Source of the DNA: Rhodospirillaceae bacterium
Lineage (GTDB): Bacteria > Pseudomonadota > Alphaproteobacteria > Reyranellales > Reyranellaceae
NCBI GenBank assembly: GCA_009772935.1
Contig: WOUR01000006.1
Span: forward strand, 62,001-126,000
Direction of reading: 5' to 3'
DNA: 64,000 nucleotides
The notes beneath the pieces were generated by a model. That model worked only from the letters and a program-made list of their open reading frames with translations. It searched no databases and was not told the origin of the DNA. Positions 37,294-45,121 of this stretch are shown here, one piece after another; position 1 is the stretch's first letter, and each line of letters starts with the position of its first letter. Position numbers and translations under genes: made by a program.

Positions 37294-38880
37294 ATGATGA
37301 AGTTCGGTCGTCGTTTCATGGGCGCGCTCGTCGCGGCTGCCGCGGTGGTGCCGCTGGTCGCGCCCGTCAGCGCCTCCGCGCAAACCACGCTCAAGGCGGC
37401 ACTGCATTCGGACCTCAAGATCATCGATCCGGTGTGGACCTCGGCGCTGATCACCACCAACCACGGCTACATGGTCTACGACACGCTGTTCGCGGTCGAC
37501 GACAAGCTCGAGGTCAAGCCGCAGATGGTCGACAAGTGGGAGGTCTCGCCCGACAAGCTGACCTACACGCTGACTCTGCGCGACGGGCTGGAATGGCACG
37601 ACGGAAAGCCGGTCACGGCGGAGGATTGCGTGGCCTCGATCAAGCGCTGGGGTGCGCGCGACGCGATGGGCCAGAAGCTGATGGCGGTGACGGCGGATCT
37701 TTCGGCGCCGGACGCCAAGACCATCAAGTTCGTGCTGAAGCAGCCCTACGGCCTGCTCCTCTATTCGCTGGGCAAGCCGGGCTCCAACGTGCCGTTCATG
37801 ATGCCGAAGTCGGTCGCCTCGACCGATCCCAACAGCCAGATCACCGACGCCACCGGTTCTGGCCCGTTCATCTTCAAGAAGGACGAATGGAAGCCCGGCG
37901 AGAAGGCGGTCTACGTCAAGAATCCGAAGTACAAGCCGCGACCTGAGCCGGCGTCGGGCTTCGCCGGGGGCAAGGTGCCGAAGGTCGATCGCGTCGAGTG
38001 GCTGTGGATCCCCGACACGCAGACCCAGGTCAACGCGCTGCTGGGCGGCGAGATCGACCTGGTGGAGATCGTGCCGGCCGACCTGCTGCCGCTGCTCAAG
38101 GCCGACAAGAACGTCGTCGTCTATGTCGGCAACAAGGCCGGCCGCCAGTACACGATGCGCTTCAATGTGCTGCACAAGCCGTTCGACAATCCCAAGATCC
38201 GCCTCGCCGCGCTCTATGCGCTCGACCAGAAGGAATTCCTCGACGCCAACGTCGGCAATCCCGAATTCTACAAGGTCTGCAATTCGCTGTTCCCCTGCGG
38301 CTCGCCGCTCGAATCGACCAAGGGCTGGGAGGACAAGCTCTCCGGCAATGCCGCCAAGGCCAAGCAGCTCCTGCAGGAGGCGGGCTATGACGGCACGCCG
38401 GTGGTGATGCTCCACCAGACCGACGTGGCCGGCCACAACAACCTCGCGACCGTGGGCAAGCCGCAGCTCGAGAGGGCGGGCTTCAAGGTCGACCTGCAGC
38501 CGATGGACTGGCAGACGCTGGTCGCGCGCCGCGCCAAGAAGGACGCGCCCAGCGCCGGCGGCTGGAACGTCTTCTTCACCTCGTGGGGCGCAGTCGACGT
38601 CATCAACCCGGCCGCCGCCGCCTTCCTCAACGCCTCCTGCGAGAAGGCGACCTTCGGCTGGCCGTGCGATGCCGAACTCGAGAAGCTGCGCGATGCCTAT
38701 GCCGCCGAATCCGATCCGGCGAAGCAGAAGGAGATCGCCGAGAAGGTCCAGCTGCGCGTGCTCGAGTACCCCACACATGCGCCGCTCGGCCAGTTCACCT
38801 CGCCGACCGCCGTGCGCTCGAACCTGAGCGGCATGGTCTATGCCCCGACTCTGGCCCTGTGGGGCCTGGAGAAGAAATAG
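37294..38880 (+). CDS. ABC transporter substrate-binding protein, DppA/OppA-like (SBP_bac_5)
   Basis: A 528-residue periplasmic peptide- or nickel-type binding protein. The signal peptide (about residues 1-30) ends ASAQT. The family block LTYTLTLRDGLEWHDGKPVTAED is near residue 90, and DALxx-like ARQYTMRFNVLHKPFDNPKIR follows. Ligand unknown. No permease or ATPase genes follow, so it is an orphan or works with a distant transporter. AAGGAG lies just upstream of the ATG. Confidence 0.92.
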   Translation: MMKFGRRFMGALVAAAAVVPLVAPVSASAQTTLKAALHSDLKIIDPVWTSALITTNHGYMVYDTLFAVDDKLEVKPQMVDKWEVSPDKLTYTLTLRDGLEWHDGKPVTAEDCVASIKRWGARDAMGQKLMAVTADLSAPDAKTIKFVLKQPYGLLLYSLGKPGSNVPFMMPKSVASTDPNSQITDATGSGPFIFKKDEWKPGEKAVYVKNPKYKPRPEPASGFAGGKVPKVDRVEWLWIPDTQTQVNALLGGEIDLVEIVPADLLPLLKADKNVVVYVGNKAGRQYTMRFNVLHKPFDNPKIRLAALYALDQKEFLDANVGNPEFYKVCNSLFPCGSPLESTKGWEDKLSGNAAKAKQLLQEAGYDGTPVVMLHQTDVAGHNNLATVGKPQLERAGFKVDLQPMDWQTLVARRAKKDAPSAGGWNVFFTSWGAVDVINPAAAAFLNASCEKATFGWPCDAELEKLRDAYAAESDPAKQKEIAEKVQLRVLEYPTHAPLGQFTSPTAVRSNLSGMVYAPTLALWGLEKK

Positions 38881-38935
38881 CGCGACCCGTTAGGATAGTT
38901 TGCCAGATCTCGACCCTGCCCTTATGGTTTTCGTG

Positions 38936-39073
38936 TTCTCAGGGCAGGGTGAAACTCCCTACCGGCGGTATGCGGCGCGAGCCGCGAGCCCGCGAGCGCC
39001 TTCCGCGAGGAAGGGTCAGCAGATCAGGTGCGAGGCCTGAGCCGACGGTCATAGTCCGGATGAAAGAGAACGT
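38936..39073 (+). ncRNA. FMN riboswitch (RFN element)
   Basis: All conserved blocks of the FMN aptamer are present: CAGGGTGAAACTCCC, ACCGGCGGTATG, AGCCCGCGAGCG, GGTCAGCAGATC, GAGCCGACGGTC and ATAGTCCGGATGAAAGAGA. A GC-rich hairpin at about 39078-39102 follows and may be the expression platform. It precedes ribH by about 80 bases and should shut it off when FMN is plentiful. Confidence 0.97.
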
Positions 39074-39153
39074 GTGTCCCGCTGCTTTCGCAGAGCGGCG
39101 GGTCCGCGCGTGATCGCCTTGGGTGACGTGTCTGTTCGCCAAAGGAGATTGCC

Positions 39154-39603
39154 GTGACACAAGCCCACCACACGCAAGCCCGCTACGCCTTCGTCAAAGC
39201 CAGGTGGCACGCCGACATCGTCGACCGTGCGCTCGACGGCTTCCTCGAACTGATTCCCTCGACACAGGTCGACGTGTTCGACGTTCCGGGGGCCTTCGAG
39301 CTGCCGCTGTTCTCGCGCGACCTGGCGGCAACCGGGAGGTATGCCGCGGTCGCCGCCGCCGCCTTCGTGGTCGATGGCGGCATCTACCGCCACGACTTTG
39401 TCGCCCAAGCCGTCGTCGACGGGCTGATGCGCGCCGGGATGGACACCGGCGTGCCCGTCCTGTCGGTGTCGCTGACGCCGCATCACTATCAGGAGACCGA
39501 GCACCACAACGGGATCTTCCGCGCGCACTTCGTCGAGAAGGGCCGCGAGGCCGCGCGTGCGGCGTTGATGATCGGCAAGTCGCGCGCCGCCCTCGCGGCG
39601 TAG
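39154..39603 (+). CDS. ribH: 6,7-dimethyl-8-ribityllumazine synthase (RibH2-like)
   Basis: A 149-residue lumazine synthase, penultimate step of riboflavin synthesis. DVPGAFELPLF and the catalytic His region GGIYRHDFVAQAVVDG are present. It lacks the usual N-terminal stretch of icosahedral enzymes and resembles the second, decameric RibH of Rhizobiales. GTG 39154 follows AAAGGAG. It is alone behind the FMN riboswitch, with the remaining rib genes (except ribF) elsewhere. Confidence 0.93.
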   Translation: MTQAHHTQARYAFVKARWHADIVDRALDGFLELIPSTQVDVFDVPGAFELPLFSRDLAATGRYAAVAAAAFVVDGGIYRHDFVAQAVVDGLMRAGMDTGVPVLSVSLTPHHYQETEHHNGIFRAHFVEKGREAARAALMIGKSRAALAA

Positions 39604-39619
39604 GCGGCGACCGGGGAGG

Positions 39620-40150
39620 TCAGGCCGGGACGTAGCTCAATCGGACCACGTCCTCGCCGATCCGGTCGTGGCTCAGGAGACGCAGCGGCGGGCGCGGGCC
39701 GGCGAAGTAGGGCGTGCCGTGCCCCAGCACGACCGGGTGCAGGTAGATCCGGTATTCGTCGATCAGGCCGAGCTCGGTGAGGCTCTTGGCCAGGGTCGGG
39801 CCGGCGACTTCGATCTCGCCGTCGCGCCCGGCCTTCAGCGCGCGGATCGTGCGCTCCAGGTCGCCCCGGACGAGCGTGGCGTTGGGTCCGACCGTTTCCA
39901 GCGAGCGCGAGACCACCCATTTCGGCTGCCGCCGCCACGCCGCCGCGAAGGCGTGGCGGTCTGCGTCCCAGTCGGGCTGATCGTCGTCCCAGTAGCGCAT
40001 CAGCTCGTACACGTGGCGGCCGTAGACGCTGCCGGCCTGCGCCTGCGCCTCTGCGATGAAGTGGCGGAACAGCGCGGGGCTCGGACCGAACGACATATGG
40101 TCGACATAGCCGTCCAGCGACTGGTTCATGCCGAAGACGAGCCTGGCCAC
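39620..40150 (-). CDS. Dihydrofolate reductase family protein (RibD C-terminal type)
   Basis: A 176-residue DHFR-fold protein with the opening ARLVFGMNQSLDGYVD, SVYGRHVYELM and the cofactor strand IEVAGPTLAKSLTELGLIDEYRIYLHPVVLG. These YyaP/YwjB-like proteins are NADPH-binding reductases of unknown substrate, distinct from FolA. It converges on ribH but the family link to riboflavin is structural only. 22 bases downstream of the lactonase gene. Confidence 0.9.
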   Translation of the reverse strand: MARLVFGMNQSLDGYVDHMSFGPSPALFRHFIAEAQAQAGSVYGRHVYELMRYWDDDQPDWDADRHAFAAAWRRQPKWVVSRSLETVGPNATLVRGDLERTIRALKAGRDGEIEVAGPTLAKSLTELGLIDEYRIYLHPVVLGHGTPYFAGPRPPLRLLSHDRIGEDVVRLSYVPA

Positions 40151-40172
40151 CGCGGTTTTCCTTCTTGGTGGA

Positions 40173-40988
40173 TCAGTCGAGGCGGACGCTGATGCCTTCG
40201 AGGCCGGGCCGCGAGGCCGGATAGCGCTTGGTGACCTCGGCGTCGTGGCCGGGGATCACCATCTCGACACGGCCGTCGGCGAGTTTCTTCAGCTTGTCGT
40301 AGCCCGCCAGCATGTCGGCGACCGAGTAGACGATCGAGAACAGCTTGTCGTTGTTGACGCCCCAGAAATAGTGACTGGCGTCGGAGGCCAGCACGAGCCA
40401 GCCGTTGCGCGTGTTGATGCGCACCGACTGGATGCCGGCGGTATGGCCGCCGATCAGGTGCAGCGAGATGCCGGGCTGCAGCTCCTCGTCGCCGTCGTGG
40501 AACACCAGGCGGCCGCCGTACAGCGCGCGCACCATGCCGACGATGTCCTCGCATTCGTAGGCGTGGCGGAACGGTCCCTTGCACATGTGCCGGCCGGTCG
40601 CGAAGTTCATCTCCTTGTCCTGGAGATGGAAGCGCGCCTTGGGGAAGCGGTCCCAGTTGCCGATATGGTCGTAGTGGAGGTGGGTGACGATGACGTCCTC
40701 GACCTCCTTCGCATCGATGCCGATGTCGCCGAGAAGATCGGCCGGGTTCTTCTTCACCTCGCGGCCGCGTTGCTTGCCCACGGTCGCATTGAAACCGGTG
40801 TCGATCACGATCGGCTTGCCGCCGATCGCGCGGTGGCCGTTCTCGTCGAGCGGGATGGCGACCCAGACGAAATAGTCCATCGGGAAATCGGCGTCGTGCG
40901 GGTCGGGGTTGATCTGCACTTCCCATGCCTTGCGCGGCAGGTGGGCATACTTGACCGCATGCACCTCGTAGATCGGCGTCGAACGCAT
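40173..40988 (-). CDS. N-acyl homoserine lactonase family metallo-beta-lactamase protein
   Basis: A 271-residue MBL-fold hydrolase. The metal motif is THLHYDHIG (His103, His105, Asp107, His108), with further ligands in IGGHTAGIQSV and LASDASHYF. It matches the AttM/AiiB-type lactonase branch, which opens AHL or gamma-butyrolactone rings. No luxI or luxR gene is nearby, so a catabolic lactone substrate is equally possible. Confidence 0.85.
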   Translation of the reverse strand: MRSTPIYEVHAVKYAHLPRKAWEVQINPDPHDADFPMDYFVWVAIPLDENGHRAIGGKPIVIDTGFNATVGKQRGREVKKNPADLLGDIGIDAKEVEDVIVTHLHYDHIGNWDRFPKARFHLQDKEMNFATGRHMCKGPFRHAYECEDIVGMVRALYGGRLVFHDGDEELQPGISLHLIGGHTAGIQSVRINTRNGWLVLASDASHYFWGVNNDKLFSIVYSVADMLAGYDKLKKLADGRVEMVIPGHDAEVTKRYPASRPGLEGISVRLD

Positions 40989-41176
40989 CTTTGTTTCCTT
41001 CCCGGCGGGTTCGTTGCCGGGACCCTAGCGCGGCGGCGGGCTGCCGCGCTACACTGGCAATATGGCCCGCACGGACCTCCTCCTTGTCGTGACGTCACGG
41101 CGAATTAGCACCACGGTTTGCTCTGCAAACCGTTGCGTTGCCGCGTTCGCCTGCCCCTCGTCCAAGGATTCGTCCG

Positions 41177-41431
41177 ATGTCTGCCGTTCTCTCCCTCAAG
41201 CGTAGCAATTCCGCCGTCCGTTACTGTTTCGAAGCGGACGCCGAGCCCGGCGTGCTGCCGCGCGCCCTCGAACTGATCGCCAAGCGCGGCCTGGTGCCGG
41301 CGCGCGTGTTCGCGCAGGCCGACGGCGACGGCCTCAACGTCGAGATCGAGGTCGAAGGGCTGGAGCCCTCCGTCGCCGAGCATGTCGGCCGCTCGCTCGG
41401 CCAGATCGTCGGCGTGCGGCACGTGTTTTAG
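41177..41431 (+). CDS. Small ACT-domain-like protein
   Basis: An 84-residue protein with the ACT-like pattern: strand AVRYCFEADAEPGVLPRALELIAKRGLVPARVFAQ, then a second strand and helix. It resembles the regulatory subunit of acetohydroxyacid synthase (IlvM type) and other free-standing ACT proteins. No ilv gene is adjacent. ATG 41177 fits; a GTG/ATG further upstream would add a low-complexity tail. Confidence 0.7.
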   Translation: MSAVLSLKRSNSAVRYCFEADAEPGVLPRALELIAKRGLVPARVFAQADGDGLNVEIEVEGLEPSVAEHVGRSLGQIVGVRHVF

Positions 41432-41449
41432 AACGCCCTAACAACACAA

Positions 41450-41562
41450 CCTCACGCTGAGGAGCGCTCCGCAGGAGCGCGTCTCGAAGGGTGGGCACGA
41501 GCACCACGATTGTTGCCCATCCTTCGAGACGCACGCCTACGGCGTGCTCCCCAGGATGAGGG
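41450..41562. repeat. Dispersed imperfect palindrome (REP-like), copy 2
   Basis: The same family as 9672-9781: left arm with CTGAGGAGCGC and GTCTCGAAGGGTGGGCA, right arm with the mirror TGCCCATCCTTCGAGAC and CCAGGATGAGG. It lies between convergent genes (the ACT-like protein and the racemase-like protein), so the hairpin could end both transcripts. Confidence 0.8.
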
Positions 41563-41574
41563 GGGCGGAAAGGC

Positions 41575-42261
41575 TTAGGCCGCCAGCCGCTCGACGATCG
41601 CGTCGATGTGGAGGCGGGCGACGTCGATGGCGGGGAAGCCCGCCGTGGTCTCGTCGAACATGAGGGCGAGGTCGGTGCCGGCGAGCAGGATCGTCTCGAC
41701 GCCGTCGCGGCGCTGCAACTCGGCGGCGAGGCGGCGCAAACCCTCGGCGTCGGCGGGATCGGCGCGCTGAGTGTCGAGGATCCGCTGATAGGCGGCACCG
41801 GCGAAGGCGATCTCGTCGGGGCGCGGCTTCACGATCTCGACGTCGGGAGCATAGCGTTCGAGCTGGCCCCACAGGCTGCCTTGGATGGTGAAGACCGTGC
41901 CCAGCAGGGCCACGCGCCGGACCTTGCGGGCGCGCAGTTCAGCACCTAGCGTCTCGACGATGTCGATCAGCGGCCGCGGGCTTCGCGTCTTCAGCCGATC
42001 GATGGCGATGTGCGGCGTGACGGCGGGCAGCACCATGACCTCGGCCCCCGCGCGTGCCATACGATCGAGGAAGCCGCAGAGATAGGCCGCCAGCTCGTCG
42101 AGCTTGCCGGCGCGCACGAGGCCTTGCCCATGGTCGACGTCGGCGTGGGTGATGACCAGGTCGGGCGTCACGCCGCGCGCCTTGCAGGCGGCGGCGATCC
42201 GCTCGTAGTAATGGACGGTCGCGCCGACGCCCAGCCCGCCCACGATGCCGACGCAGGTCAC
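41575..42261 (-). CDS. Aspartate/glutamate racemase-like protein lacking both catalytic Cys
   Basis: A 228-residue protein with the racemase start TCVGIVGGLGVGATVHYY and the core IVETLGAELRARKVRRVALLG. At the first catalytic site it has PAVTPH where the family has ACNTAH, and at the second LAGTDL where it has LGCTEL. Both catalytic cysteines are therefore replaced. It may be a different isomerase, a decarboxylase-like enzyme or a binding protein. It follows the Bug-protein operon after a seven-base gap. Confidence 0.8.
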   Translation of the reverse strand: MTCVGIVGGLGVGATVHYYERIAAACKARGVTPDLVITHADVDHGQGLVRAGKLDELAAYLCGFLDRMARAGAEVMVLPAVTPHIAIDRLKTRSPRPLIDIVETLGAELRARKVRRVALLGTVFTIQGSLWGQLERYAPDVEIVKPRPDEIAFAGAAYQRILDTQRADPADAEGLRRLAAELQRRDGVETILLAGTDLALMFDETTAGFPAIDVARLHIDAIVERLAA

Positions 42262-42268
42262 GGCGGCG

Positions 42269-43261
42269 CTACTCCGCGAAGGTGATCTTGTTTTCGCGGA
42301 TCACCTTGCCCCAGGTCTCGACCTCGCCCTTGGCGAAGTCGTTCATCTGACCCGGCGCCCAGTCCTTCAGCACGACGCCGAGCTGGTTGGCGCGGGCGAC
42401 GACGGCTTCCATCTTGCCGACCTTGACCATCGCGGCGTTGAGCCTGTCGACAATCGGCTGCGGCGTGCCGGCGGGCGCGAACAGCGCGAACCAGCCGTCG
42501 AGGGTGAAGCCCGGCAGGCCCGCTTCGGCCGTCGTGGGAATCTCGGGGAAGGACGGCAGGCGCTTGTCGCTGGCCAGCGCCAGCGCCTTCAGGTTGCCGT
42601 TGCGGATATGGCCGGAAACGGCGGGCGGCGTCACGATCAGCACCTCGACCTGGCCCGCCACGATGTCGGCGGTCGCCGGCCCCGACCCCTTGTAGGGCAC
42701 GTGCACCAGGTCGAGCCCGGCCGCCTTGTTCAGCAGCACGCCGCCGAGATGCGGCACCGAGCCGGCGCCCACCGAGGCGTAGTTCAGCTTGCCGGGATTG
42801 GCCTTGGCGTAGGCGATGAAGCTCTTGAGGTCGTCGACCGGCACCTTCTTGGCGACCACGATGACGTGCGGCGCCATCGCGCCCATGGCGACGCCCACGA
42901 AGTCGTCGGGCTTCCAGTTGAGGTCCTTGATCAGCGCCGGGTTGGCCGAATGGTAGGCCGAGTACTGCATCAGCAGCGTGTAGCCGTCGGGCTTGGCGCG
43001 GGCGACGATGGCGGTGCCGATGTTGCCGTTGCCGCCGCCCTTGTTGTCGACGATGACCTGCACGCCCAGCTCCTGGCTCAGCAGGTCGGAATAGAGCCGC
43101 GCCACCAGATCGGTGCCGCCGCCCGGCGGCGCCGGGACCACCATGGTGATCGGCTTGTCGGGATAGTTGGCCTGTGCCGTGGCTGTGCCGGCAAGGGCGA
43201 TGGTGGCGAGGCCGGTCGCCGCCAGCGCGACGAAGCTCCGGCGGTTCAGGGGGCGATTCAT
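42269..43261 (-). CDS. Bug family tripartite tricarboxylate transporter substrate-binding protein
   Basis: A 330-residue periplasmic protein with a Tat-like signal (MNRPLNRRSFVALAATGLA). Bug blocks YPDKPITMVVPAPPGGGTD, VIVDNKGGGNGNIGT and LVHVPYKGSGPATADIV are present. It is coupled to a GST gene upstream (ATGA) and to the racemase-like gene downstream, suggesting a small catabolic operon for a carboxylate. Confidence 0.92.
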   Translation of the reverse strand: MNRPLNRRSFVALAATGLATIALAGTATAQANYPDKPITMVVPAPPGGGTDLVARLYSDLLSQELGVQVIVDNKGGGNGNIGTAIVARAKPDGYTLLMQYSAYHSANPALIKDLNWKPDDFVGVAMGAMAPHVIVVAKKVPVDDLKSFIAYAKANPGKLNYASVGAGSVPHLGGVLLNKAAGLDLVHVPYKGSGPATADIVAGQVEVLIVTPPAVSGHIRNGNLKALALASDKRLPSFPEIPTTAEAGLPGFTLDGWFALFAPAGTPQPIVDRLNAAMVKVGKMEAVVARANQLGVVLKDWAPGQMNDFAKGEVETWGKVIRENKITFAE

Positions 43262-43890
43262 GGGAAGTTCCTCCTCCAGGTTTCCTTGAGTTCGGGCCGT
43301 GCATCGGCCTTGCGCGCGATGGCGAACAGCTTGGGCGTCTCGGTCTCGAACCAGCCGCGGCGCGGGCGCCAGCGGGTCATGACGCCGATATAGATGTCGA
43401 GGGCGGAGAAGCGCTCGCCCAGGAACCACGGTGCGCCGGCCGCGCCCTCGACCTGGCGCCACAGGCGCTGGGCATAGGCGTCGGTGGCGGCGCGGAACGG
43501 ATCGCGCGCATTGTTCACCGAGACGAAGCGCGCCGGATCGTCGGCATAGGTGAAGGTGGGATAGATGTTGGCGACCAGGAACACCAGCCAGCGCAGGAAC
43601 GCAGCGCGCTCCGGTGCGCCTGGCGCCGGCACCAGCGCATCGCTGCCCGTCACGTCGGCAAGCAACAGGGTGATGGCCGCGCTCTCGCTCATGACGCTGC
43701 CGTCTTGCATCACCAGTGTGGGCACCTGGGCCAGCGGATTGACCGTCTCGAGCCGGGTCTTGGCGTCGGGATCCTTGAACAGGTCCCCGACCGTCTCGTA
43801 GGTGAAGGGCAGCCCGTACCAGTCGAGTTGCGCCTCGACGAGGGCCGAGCCCCAGCCCGGCCGCCCCCACAGCGTGTAATTGCCCCTCAT
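43258..43890 (-). CDS. Glutathione S-transferase family protein
   Basis: A 210-residue GST. The N-terminal thioredoxin-like domain has LVEAQLDWYGLPFTYE, NPLAQVPTLV and the glutathione motif SESAAITLLLAD; the C-terminal domain is helical (APWFLGERFSALDIYIGVM). The substrate is unknown. It lies 10 bases downstream of the oxidoreductase gene and overlaps the Bug gene start. Confidence 0.92.
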   Translation of the reverse strand: MRGNYTLWGRPGWGSALVEAQLDWYGLPFTYETVGDLFKDPDAKTRLETVNPLAQVPTLVMQDGSVMSESAAITLLLADVTGSDALVPAPGAPERAAFLRWLVFLVANIYPTFTYADDPARFVSVNNARDPFRAATDAYAQRLWRQVEGAAGAPWFLGERFSALDIYIGVMTRWRPRRGWFETETPKLFAIARKADARPELKETWRRNFP

Positions 43891-43900
43891 CGCCCCGGCC

Positions 43901-44770
43901 CTACGGCTTCTGCAGCGGCTGGATCAGGCTCGACGTGTCCCAGCGGCCGCCGCCGCGCGCCTGCACGCGCTCGTAGAATTGGTCGACCAGCGCGACCAGC
44001 GGCATGGCGGCCTTCTGGCGCTTGCCCTCGGCCAGCGCGATGCCGAGGTCCTTGCGCATCCAGTCGACGGCGAAGCCGTAGTCGAACTTGCCGGCGATCA
44101 TGTTCTGCCAGCGATTCTCCATTTGCCAGCTCTGGGCCGCGCCCTTGGAGATGGCGCCCAGCGCCTTCTCCATGTCGAGCCCGGCGCGCTGGCCGAGGTT
44201 CAGCGCTTCGGCGAGGCCCTGCACGATGCCGGCGATGCACATCTGGTTCATCATCTTGGTGATCTGGCCGGCGCCCGACGGGCCGATCAGGGTGACGGCC
44301 TTGGAGAAGGCGTCGGCCACCGGCTTGGCGCGCTCGAACGGCGCGGCATCGCCGCCGCACATCACGGTGAGCTGGCCGTTCTCGGCGCCCGCCTGGCCGC
44401 CCGAGACCGGCGCGTCGATGAAGTCGATGCCGAGCTTCTTTCCCTCGGCATGGAGCTCGCGCGCGATGTCGGCCGAGGCGGTGGTGTTGTCGAAGAAGAT
44501 GGTGCCCTTGCCCATGCCGGCGAAGGCGCCGTCCGGCCCCAGCACGACCGAGCGCAGGTCGTCGTCGTTGCCGACGCAGCAGAACACGATTTCCTGGCCG
44601 GCGGCGGCCTCGCGCGGCGTCTTCGCGGCCTTGCCCTTGTGCTTCTGCGTCCAGGCCTCGGCCTTGGCGAAGGTGCGATTGTAGACCGTGACCTCGTGGC
44701 CCTTGGCGGCGAGATGCCCCGCCATCGGAAAGCCCATCACGCCCAGTCCCAGAAATGCCACCTTGGCCAT
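43901..44770 (-). CDS. NAD(P)-dependent 3-hydroxyisobutyrate dehydrogenase family oxidoreductase
   Basis: A 289-residue beta-hydroxyacid dehydrogenase. The Rossmann motif is FLGLGVMGFPMAGHL, the substrate site DAPVSGGQAGAENGQL and the catalytic Lys lies in GAGQITKMMNQMC. Tartronate-semialdehyde or 3-hydroxyisobutyrate reduction are typical reactions. It leads the GST-Bug-racemase cluster. The frame stays open across the autotransporter antisense strand, which is not a real extension. Confidence 0.92.
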   Translation of the reverse strand: MAKVAFLGLGVMGFPMAGHLAAKGHEVTVYNRTFAKAEAWTQKHKGKAAKTPREAAAGQEIVFCCVGNDDDLRSVVLGPDGAFAGMGKGTIFFDNTTASADIARELHAEGKKLGIDFIDAPVSGGQAGAENGQLTVMCGGDAAPFERAKPVADAFSKAVTLIGPSGAGQITKMMNQMCIAGIVQGLAEALNLGQRAGLDMEKALGAISKGAAQSWQMENRWQNMIAGKFDYGFAVDWMRKDLGIALAEGKRQKAAMPLVALVDQFYERVQARGGGRWDTSSLIQPLQKP

Positions 44771-45121
44771 CGTTCCCTCCCGCGAAATCCGCCCCATCCG
44801 CGGGGCGGCGGCGATCATAGAGGCAAAATGGGACGGTACCAGAGGGGGCGAGGTGGGGGAGCCAGGGGGCGGCGATCTCGGCCACTCGTCCGTACGGCTC
44901 GGTCCTATGCTTCGCATCAACGACCCCTGCGCAAAGGACCTTCCGTCCGTCACTGCCAGGAAGTGACAATCGAAATATACGAAACAAACGAAATGAGTGA
45001 AACGGATGCGCCCGCGCAGCTTGCTGCCATTTCGAGCTTCAGAATGTAATTGAATGATAGATGCAATGACTCTTGCACTTGGGTCCGGGACGGCGGAAAA
45101 AGTTCCAAAAAAGGGGCGAGG
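44771..45121. other. Intergenic region upstream of the autotransporter
   Basis: About 350 bases without a gene. It holds a small hairpin (GTCACT at 44949-44954 and AGTGAC at 44962-44967), a 9-bp repeat array at 44971-45006 and an AT-richer segment around 45040-45115 that probably contains the autotransporter promoter. A GGGGCGAGG ribosome site ends it. Confidence 0.6.
44971..45006. repeat. 9-bp degenerate tandem repeats, left array
   Basis: Four consecutive 9-bp units: CGAAATATA, CGAAACAAA, CGAAATGAG, TGAAACGGA. A similar five-unit array occurs at 51262-51306. The consensus is close to CGAAACAAA. Confidence 0.65.
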
